A DNA stretch of 47,916 nucleotides from Anaerolineales bacterium (lineage in GTDB: Bacteria > Chloroflexota > Anaerolineae > 4572-78 > NAK82), in assembly GCA_020343875.1 (NCBI GenBank), contig CP070811.1, positions 305,384 through 353,299 on the forward strand. Direction: 5' to 3'. Position 1 is the stretch's first letter; each line of letters starts with the position of its first letter. The position numbers and the translations under genes were made by a program. This document shows, one piece after another, positions 42,881-47,916 of this stretch. Below the pieces are notes generated by a model. It was not told the DNA's origin and did not search any database. It was given only the letters and a program-made list of their open reading frames with translations.

Positions 42881-43618
42881 TCAACTAGACGCTTCGGGGC
42901 TGCGCCGGGCGGAAACAAGCCGGCGCCGTTCGGACGAGAGGCGCGTGCTTCCCTCGGATTGGGCAGGGGGGATACTACCCAGTACGGTCACACCGATAGC
43001 TCGTTCCACATCGGCTGCCGAGCGGATCACATCTTGCTCGAGCCATTCCAGGAAGAAGACGGCCAATACGCCCACCAACAGGCCAAACAGCCCCCCAGCC
43101 GCCGTGTTAATCTTCGTGTTGGGGGAATATTGCTGATAACCCAGGTTCCACACATTGTCCAGGATGCTGACCTCGATCCGGTCTCGCTTGTCTTGACGCT
43201 GGTTCCATTCGTCCCGGTCTTCCGCGAAGACCTCGGCCATGGTTTGGACGATAGTCATCGCGACTTCGGGGTCGGTGTCGCGGGCTTCAAGCTGCAGGGT
43301 AAAAGTGTCGCCGGCCGGGCTTACGAAGAGTTTGCTCAGCAGAGCGGTGGTGTCCATGTCGAGCTGGGCGCGATCGATGACCTCCTGGGCCATTGTGTGG
43401 GTGCGAATGTTCTCAGCGTAGTTACGAAGTAGGTCCTTGGTGACGTTGCTCAAACCCCAGTCGGCACGGGCCGGATTGATGCTCAACTTGACGCTGGCGC
43501 TATAGACTGGAGTCTGCAGCCTGCTGAAGCCGAAGGCACTGACCGCTGCAACCACGGCCACCAAAATAACGATCCAGCCTCGCTTGCGAAAGATGCGCAG
43601 GTAACTAGTAAGTTCCAC
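42881..43618 (-). CDS. Wzz/CapA-type polysaccharide chain-length protein
   Basis: This membrane protein of about 245 aa starts with a short tail and a first membrane segment (GWIVILVAVVAAVSAFGF, near 16-33). A periplasmic or extracellular helical region follows, then a second membrane segment (AAGGLFGLLVGVLAVFFLEWL near 183-203). The cytoplasmic end ADVERAIGVTVLGSIP contacts the kinase in this family. GTG is chosen because GGTAGGA precedes it and VELTSYLRIFRKRGW is the usual family start; a longer frame upstream crosses the promoter. It is the first gene of the exopolysaccharide unit. Confidence 0.87.
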   Translation of the reverse strand: MELTSYLRIFRKRGWIVILVAVVAAVSAFGFSRLQTPVYSASVKLSINPARADWGLSNVTKDLLRNYAENIRTHTMAQEVIDRAQLDMDTTALLSKLFVSPAGDTFTLQLEARDTDPEVAMTIVQTMAEVFAEDRDEWNQRQDKRDRIEVSILDNVWNLGYQQYSPNTKINTAAGGLFGLLVGVLAVFFLEWLEQDVIRSAADVERAIGVTVLGSIPPAQSEGSTRLSSERRRLVSARRSPEASS

Positions 43619-43715
43619 AGTATCTATCCTACCATCGTGATTTTCGATGCCCCCGGCTCCGCGCGGCGCCCCTGCGGTCTCCAAGGGGGGAACACTGTTA
43701 GTATATGCATGAGAT

Positions 43716-43744
43716 ATTCTACCATTGGGCCAGAGCAAAGACAA
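43716..43744 (-). promoter_or_regulatory. Promoter for the exopolysaccharide unit
   Basis: On the minus strand TTGTCT, 17 nt and TAGAAT, about 95 bp before the Wzz-like start. Confidence 0.6.
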
Positions 43745-43780
43745 ATCGCCGCCGCCCGGGCGCAGCGCCCAACAGCAGGA

Positions 43781-43813
43781 GCGCCACACGGGCTATACCT
43801 GCCCGGGTGGCGC
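43781..43813 (-). terminator. GC-rich hairpin after the LiaF-like gene
   Basis: GCGCCAC-CGGGC and GCCCG-GTGGCGC form a 12-bp stem with one mismatch and a 7-nt loop, about 30 bp past the stop of the gene at 43842. No T-run follows, so termination would be weak or Rho-assisted. A second GC palindrome (GGGCGctgCGCCC) lies next to it. Confidence 0.4.
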
Positions 43814-43841
43814 CCCAGGCCACAAGCGCCAGAACTGGAAC

Positions 43842-44903
43842 TTAGCGGATGTTGATTGCGCCCGAGCCCTGGTCTATCTTCAACACAATCTTGTGTTTTG
43901 CGGTGCGGAAGTTCTCCGTCTCCCACACGCCATCGTCGCCGCGCTCGCCTTCCACCAGCCGGAATCGCTCATCGGGGCGGAAGGCACCGCTGCCGGAGTC
44001 GAGCTCTACCAGCATGCCCACGCTCTCCGGCAGGACGATTTCAAGGCGACCTGAGCCGCCATCGATACGGCCGTCGAAGCCGCTGTTGGATGGCAGGACC
44101 AGGTCAGTGGCTCCAGAGCCGACATCCAGGACGAGGTCAGCGACATCCAGCCCGGTCAGGTCAAAGTCATAGGGACCGGAACCGGCGTCAAGCGTGAGTT
44201 CGATCGGAACGCCGGGGCTGAGTTTGACCTCCCACCCACCCTGCCTCTGATCATGGAGTACGGGTCCGAACCAGATGCCAGAGTACTGGCTGTCTAGATT
44301 CACATCCGCTCGGCCCCGGCGTACATCTACATCAAATACCAACTGGCCGCGGTAAGTGATATCGCCCTGAATGAGATTAGACGAATCGCGCAGCGCGCTC
44401 AGGTAGCCGGGCACGCTGGTGTAGTCAATAGCGACCGAAGCCTGCTCCACACCCGCCTTCGGGTATTCGATGTGCTCCGTGTGCCACGCGGAAGGTTGGG
44501 TCATCTCGACCAAGGCTGGGATATTCTGGGCATACAGGAGCACCGCCACTGTGCCTCCGATCAACAGGAGTATCAGTACCGCGCTGACGATGACCCCTGC
44601 CACCGAGCGCCGGCCTATTAACAGGTCAACACCAAGCGCAACCAGCACTAGCGGCCAGAGACGCCAGAGTATATTCCACGATTGCCAGGGCAAATAGCCC
44701 AGATTCGAGAGCAACAGTATCACGCCGGCCCCGATCAACATCAGCGGCCAGAAGAGCGAAGGCGCACGGCGGCGTGATCTGCGGACATGGCGTGCCGACC
44801 TGGTCGGCTTGCCAGGCGGAATGGGGGATGGCGTGGCTGGCTCCACTGGCCCTCCAAGCTCCGCGCCTGATGGCTCTTCAAACGGTTCTTGAACGTCTGA
44901 CAT
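43842..44903 (-). CDS. LiaI/LiaF-like membrane protein with DUF5668 and beta-rich C-terminal domain
   Basis: This 353-aa protein has a proline-rich acidic N-terminus and a basic RHVRRSRRR stretch, then three to four membrane segments (about 50-125) with the DUF5668 pattern FWPLMLIGAGVILLLSNLGY. A large extracellular domain rich in repeated LxLDxGSG units follows (near 230-345: LDAGSGPYDFDL, LDVGSGATDLVL, IDGGSGRLEIVL, LDSGSGAF, IDQGSGAINI). This resembles the toastrack/DUF4097 beta-solenoid of cell-envelope stress proteins. A role in sensing envelope stress is inferred from LiaF relatives. The second of two adjacent ATGs has GGAGG six bases before it. Confidence 0.78.
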   Translation of the reverse strand: MSDVQEPFEEPSGAELGGPVEPATPSPIPPGKPTRSARHVRRSRRRAPSLFWPLMLIGAGVILLLSNLGYLPWQSWNILWRLWPLVLVALGVDLLIGRRSVAGVIVSAVLILLLIGGTVAVLLYAQNIPALVEMTQPSAWHTEHIEYPKAGVEQASVAIDYTSVPGYLSALRDSSNLIQGDITYRGQLVFDVDVRRGRADVNLDSQYSGIWFGPVLHDQRQGGWEVKLSPGVPIELTLDAGSGPYDFDLTGLDVADLVLDVGSGATDLVLPSNSGFDGRIDGGSGRLEIVLPESVGMLVELDSGSGAFRPDERFRLVEGERGDDGVWETENFRTAKHKIVLKIDQGSGAINIR

Positions 44904-45219
44904 CATACACCTCCCAATCGTTGCGCACTCGTTTTTTCATAACTTGGCATTTTTTTAAGCGGCACAAGATGGGCAGAATGCCCGGTTGTTCTTCAGCGAG
45001 TGCTGTGGTGAGACTCGCCAGGCTTAGGGCGAGTGCCTACATATATAATAAATACGCAAACGAGCCGAATAAGTTGCTCTCATCGGATCCACATGGTAGA
45101 CTGTGAATTGGAAGGCGGAAGTTTGAACCCGTGCCGTCACAGGCGCTTTTCCGGCTCTCCAAATTACAGACGTTGCAGCAGCTTTCCAGGAAGTGGTTTG
45201 CAGACCAGGAGGCAGTTGA
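44904..45219. other. Divergent intergenic region between the LiaF-like and GH3 genes
   Basis: No gene is seen. A TATAAT at 45044-45049 (plus strand) could be a -10 for the GH3 gene, but no -35 stands 17 nt upstream. The same AT-rich block offers TATTAT on the minus strand. An inverted repeat ACTCGCC/GGCGAGT lies at 45013-45034. CGAGTGC and GCACTCG recur around it. Confidence 0.4.
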
Positions 45220-46359
45220 ATGACTGGTAATGACCCGCAGGCGATGCTCGATGCCCTTTTGCAGCCTTGGCACGCCGCGGTGGCTGACCCGTTGAAGGCT
45301 CAACAGGAGGTGCTGCATCGTCTCTTGGAGAGCTACGCTCGAACGGATTACGGGACCCAACACGGCGCGGCTCATATCGAGACCCTGGAGGACTATCGCC
45401 GTGCCTTCCCGGTTGCCACATATGAGGATTACCGGCCGCTCATCCAGCGGGTGATGGCCGGCGAAGTGAAGCTGCTCCTCAACGAAGAGCCAGTTGGTTG
45501 GGCGATCACGCGCGGCACGACCAAGGGCGAGTCCAAATTCATCCCCATGACTCCCACTGACTTGCGCATGCGCATTAGCGCCGGGCGGGCCATGATGAAT
45601 TACGTGATCAGCTCCGGACGGTACGATCTGTTTGAAGGCGTCAACTTAAATCTGAATTTCCCCTCGGTGGTGGGGGCGGTGCGCATGGGAGACCATGAGG
45701 TAGAATATGGCTATAGCTCCGGCATCTACACCAAGTACGTATCGGCTTTCACCCCCATCCGCTCGGCCCCAACTCAAGAGGAAATTGACGCACTGGGTGG
45801 GGGCAAGACCGCGCGCGATTGGGAGGCGCGCTTCGAGCTGGCCTATGAGCAGTGCAAAAGCCGGAACGTTACCTTGGTGGGCGGTGTCGCGCCCACAGCG
45901 CTCCGCTTTGCCCACTATCTACGCCGGGCACATGGCGTCTACCCCAAGGATCTGTGGCGAACCCAGGTGATGACATTGGGCAGCGTACCGGGCATCAACA
46001 CCCGCTATCAGCCTGCGCTTGAAGCGTTCTATGGGGCGGCCGCCCTCCGCGAGATCTACGGTGCTACCGAAGGCATGTTCGGCCAACAGCGCGACGGGCG
46101 TCGGGCGTGGGTGCCCAATTATGACCTCTACTTCCTCGAGGTCGAAACCAGGTCGGGGGTCAAGATGCTGCACGAGATGCGGCCCGGCCAGATGGGGAGC
46201 CTGATCGTTTCGACGCCTATCCTGCCCCGCTACAAAATTGGGGACACGATTCTCGCCTTCCGATCACCCTACTTTCGGTGCATTGGCCGTGATCGATGGT
46301 GGACTCCCCTGCGCTATGCCTGGGATGAATTGATGACCTTCAACCTGGGGCAGCTATGA
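45220..46359 (+). CDS. Short GH3-family acyl-adenylating enzyme
   Basis: This 379-aa protein resembles the N-terminal part of GH3 amido synthetases, adenylating relatives of the ANL superfamily best known from plant auxin conjugation. The nucleotide loop is RGTTKGESKFIPMT (near 98-111), the helix after it contains LRMRISAGRAMMNYV, motif IYGATEGMFG lies near 283-292 and PRYKIGDTI near 336-344. Typical GH3 proteins have about 550-600 residues with a mobile C-terminal domain; this one stops at DELMTFNLGQL. It may be a natural short form or a truncation. AGGAGG precedes the ATG. The acyl and amine substrates are unknown. Confidence 0.75.
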   Translation: MTGNDPQAMLDALLQPWHAAVADPLKAQQEVLHRLLESYARTDYGTQHGAAHIETLEDYRRAFPVATYEDYRPLIQRVMAGEVKLLLNEEPVGWAITRGTTKGESKFIPMTPTDLRMRISAGRAMMNYVISSGRYDLFEGVNLNLNFPSVVGAVRMGDHEVEYGYSSGIYTKYVSAFTPIRSAPTQEEIDALGGGKTARDWEARFELAYEQCKSRNVTLVGGVAPTALRFAHYLRRAHGVYPKDLWRTQVMTLGSVPGINTRYQPALEAFYGAAALREIYGATEGMFGQQRDGRRAWVPNYDLYFLEVETRSGVKMLHEMRPGQMGSLIVSTPILPRYKIGDTILAFRSPYFRCIGRDRWWTPLRYAWDELMTFNLGQL

Positions 46360-46396
46360 AAACTTGAAACCTAAAACTAACAACGCCAATTCTCGC

Positions 46397-46819
46397 TCAG
46401 CGACGCCAGAGGAAGCCTCGTACCACGATGGACACGCCGATCATGATCAACACCAGCGGCCCAACTAGCTCCCAACCCACCAAATCCCCCAGTCCAATGG
46501 CCACCAGGATGATAGCAAAAATGAGGGTGCCACCCACGGGCCGCCGATAGTCTGGCACCAGCAGTCGAACAACTACTTCAAGGAGCACGATCAGCCCAGC
46601 CCCGAGGAAGATGAGCGCCCAGGCTTCCACCGCTTCGAACCGAGCCAACAGGCCCAAGTTGCTTCCCAGTAGCACCAGCCCGGCCCAAATGAGAATAGCA
46701 GCCCACACGACGGCATTCAACGGGTCGCGCCGCCACTTCTCGTCCCAGCTTTTTTCCTCTTTCTCCTCCTTTTCTTCTCGCTTCTCTTCTTCCTTTTCAG
46801 TGTACTGGCGATCGGACAT
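46397..46819 (-). CDS. Small DUF5668-like membrane protein with charged N-terminus
   Basis: This 140-aa protein has an N-terminal Lys/Glu-rich stretch (TEKEEEKREEKEEKEEK), a likely coiled coil or flexible charged tail. Three to four membrane segments follow with the same WAAILIWAGLVLLGSNLG pattern seen in the LiaF-like gene at 43842. It lacks the extracellular domain. GGAGG six bases before this ATG decides the start against a TTG seven codons upstream. It has its own promoter. Both DUF5668 genes point the same way and flank the GH3 gene. Confidence 0.75.
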   Translation of the reverse strand: MSDRQYTEKEEEKREEKEEKEEKSWDEKWRRDPLNAVVWAAILIWAGLVLLGSNLGLLARFEAVEAWALIFLGAGLIVLLEVVVRLLVPDYRRPVGGTLIFAIILVAIGLGDLVGWELVGPLVLIMIGVSIVVRGFLWRR

Positions 46820-46871
46820 GATTCCCCTCCCTTCTGTCAAGGGTGTACCGGAACCTGATTAAATTACACAC

Positions 46872-46900
46872 ATTATATCATGAATTGTGGAGATAGTGAA
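46872..46900 (-). promoter_or_regulatory. Extended -10 promoter for the small DUF5668 gene
   Basis: On the minus strand TTCACT, 17 nt and TATAAT, with TG one base before the -10. Confidence 0.65.
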
Positions 46901-46947
46901 GAATAACGCGATCGGTGGCCTTTTTGTTCGCTGTGCTCATTTAGGTG

Positions 46948-46976
46948 TTGCACCGATACGTCCGCCGTGTTATAAT
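46948..46976 (+). promoter_or_regulatory. Extended -10 promoter for the XdhC-type genes
   Basis: TTGCAC (46948-46953), 17 nt, TATAAT (46971-46976), with TG one base before the -10. It is divergent from the preceding promoter and gives a leader of about 35 nt. Confidence 0.75.
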
Positions 46977-47018
46977 ACGCGGCGCGTGGGGTAGATAAGA
47001 TTATGGGACGCGAGAAAT

Positions 47019-47348
47019 ATGGAAAGTGCCAAGAGTCTGTATCTAAAACTGGCTGAATGCGTGCGCGAGGGTACGCCCGTTGCCGTGGCGACGATTGTAC
47101 GTGTGCGTGGTTCGGTGCCACGCGAAGTAGGCACCAAGATGATTGTCCATCCGGCGGGCCGGCATGTGGGCACCGTAGGCGGTGGCTGTGGCGAAGCGGA
47201 CGTGATCCGAGCCGGGCTCGACGTGATTGATACCAGCCAACCCCAGATGGTGACGGTGGATTTGACCGAGGACATCTCGATGCAGAGTCTTGGTGTCTGT
47301 GGTGGGGTTATGGATGTGTACATAGAACGCTGGCCGGCACCAGGATGA
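47019..47348 (+). CDS. XdhC/CoxI N-terminal domain protein (molybdenum hydroxylase maturation)
   Basis: This 109-aa protein covers only the XdhC_CoxI domain: TPVAVATIVRVRGSVPREVGTKM (near 19-41), then GTVGGGCGEADVI near 51-63. The C-terminal SLGVCGGVMDVYIE near 90-103 has the conserved Cys-Gly-Gly. XdhC proteins bind molybdenum cofactor, help add the terminal sulfido ligand and insert it into xanthine dehydrogenase-type enzymes. The usual C-terminal Rossmann domain is not attached; a separate gene follows after 28 bp. The obvious client is the hydroxylase at 3682-7644, 40 kb away. Confidence 0.87.
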   Translation: MESAKSLYLKLAECVREGTPVAVATIVRVRGSVPREVGTKMIVHPAGRHVGTVGGGCGEADVIRAGLDVIDTSQPQMVTVDLTEDISMQSLGVCGGVMDVYIERWPAPG

Positions 47349-47376
47349 TCAAAGGCGGAGTACCCAAGAACGGGTC

Positions 47377-47916
47377 ATGACCACACTTGCCGGCGGCCAC
47401 CACCCCCCAGATGAAACCTACACATTACTTGCCGAACTGCTCAAATCCATTGACCAGCACCGGTCTGTGGCCTTGGTCACTGTCGTCAAAGCAGGCGGGG
47501 ATTACACTGCTGCTCTGGGCCGTCGTGCCTTAGTCTGGCTGGACCGGGATCCGTTGGGCAGCCTGAACCTGGGCGCGCTGGAGGCACGCGTGTTGGCTGA
47601 TGCCACCCGGGCCTTGACCCAACGCCGACCACAGATGTTATCCTACGCAGACGATCAGGTTGAGCTGTTCGTTGAGGTACAGCGTCGCCCGCCGACACTC
47701 ATCATCGTCGGCGCTGGACACGTGGCTCAGCCGTTGGCTACGCTAGGTAAAATGATCGACTTCGAGGTAGTGGTCATTGACGACCGACCACAGTATGCCA
47801 ACAGCGAGCGCTTTCCTCAGGCAGATCGGGTCATCGCTGGCCCTCTTCGCCCTATGTTGCGTAGCTGGCCCGTAGATTCAGATACTTTTATTGTATTGGT
47901 TACGCGTGGTCACAGC
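47377..47916 (+). CDS. XdhC/CoxF-like protein with Rossmann domain (partial, runs off the window)
   Basis: The open frame from ATG to the window edge gives 180 residues without a stop. The first 100 residues resemble a second, diverged XdhC_CoxI domain (ELLKSIDQHRSVALVTVVKA then LGRRALVWLDRDPLGSLN). After it comes TLIIVGAGHVAQPLATLGKM, the Rossmann motif of the XdhC_C domain, and VVVIDDRPQYANSERFPQAD. Because it has both domains, it is a paralogue of the preceding protein rather than its detached half. The ribosome-binding site is weak. Confidence 0.85.
   Translation, partial: MTTLAGGHHPPDETYTLLAELLKSIDQHRSVALVTVVKAGGDYTAALGRRALVWLDRDPLGSLNLGALEARVLADATRALTQRRPQMLSYADDQVELFVEVQRRPPTLIIVGAGHVAQPLATLGKMIDFEVVVIDDRPQYANSERFPQADRVIAGPLRPMLRSWPVDSDTFIVLVTRGHS

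Noticed and set aside
47019..47916. A single XdhC gene broken by a frameshift
   Set aside because: The second frame has its own N-terminal XdhC-like domain before the Rossmann domain, so two paralogous genes explain the data better.
1..47916. CRISPR arrays, tRNA or rRNA genes
   Set aside because: No regularly spaced repeats, no cloverleaf with CCA-type end and no conserved rRNA segments were noticed on either strand by eye.

Overview
The window is a dense, moderately GC-rich bacterial chromosome segment with about 37 protein genes and no rRNA, tRNA or CRISPR array that I can see. The mix of gene families suggests an uncultured, probably anaerobic or facultative member of the Chloroflexota, Anaerolineae-like. 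It includes DUF5668/LiaF-like membrane proteins, a VanW-like L,D-transpeptidase, a UROD-type methyltransferase with cysteine-dense Fe-S partners, a three-subunit molybdenum hydroxylase and a long-form sugar nucleotidyltransferase. This assignment rests on overall resemblance, not on a marker search.

Layout. (1) Bases 1-7644: a nucleoside/purine-type ABC importer (ATPase and two permeases) followed by the FAD, 2Fe-2S and molybdopterin subunits of a xanthine-dehydrogenase-family hydroxylase. Its likely maturation factors (XdhC/CoxF-type) lie 40 kb away at the right edge, 47019-47916. (2) 7645-11842: a promoter, a 120-bp MITE-like element with an 8-bp target duplication, then a geranylgeranyl-reductase-like flavoprotein, a stand-alone cNMP-binding protein, an ICMT-like membrane methyltransferase and a DAO-family oxidoreductase. 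(3) 11883-17572: translation and RNA genes. trmD, rplS and rnhB are on the minus strand; rpsO, pnp and lepB are on the plus strand, from divergent promoters. (4) 17673-33418: a HAD phosphatase, then a large branched-chain amino acid block (ilvB-ilvN-ilvC-leuA-gltB-leuC-leuD and cimA-ybaK). A consensus promoter and a leader with a Leu/Ile/Val-rich 28-codon peptide and an intrinsic terminator precede it, which is the layout of a ribosome-mediated attenuator. Glutamate synthase sits inside the block, linking amino-donor supply to the pathway. leuB, ilvD, ilvE and gltD are not in the window. (5) 33783-36955: GNAT, ZIP metal transporter and L,D-transpeptidase. (6) 36978-39997: a UROD-like methyltransferase with two related Fe-S proteins, each carrying a CNCCxCCC motif; this three-gene unit is the best candidate here for an uncharacterised system. 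(7) 40008-43618, minus strand: a Nudix regulator/hydrolase, and an exopolysaccharide unit (chain-length protein, tyrosine-kinase-type ATPase, nucleotidyltransferase). (8) 43842-46819: two LiaF/DUF5668-type membrane proteins flanking a short GH3-family adenylating enzyme.

The most informative non-coding signals are the ilv attenuator (18382-18723), the MITE with its 8-bp duplication (7910-8045), two mutually exclusive stems in the pnp leader (14664-14718), two strong hairpins in the cimA leader, and a possible second small inserted element at 40859-40939. Ten sigma70-like promoters with 17-nt spacers were found by eye. No fold or homology search was run, so structures and distant family assignments are inferences from motifs.
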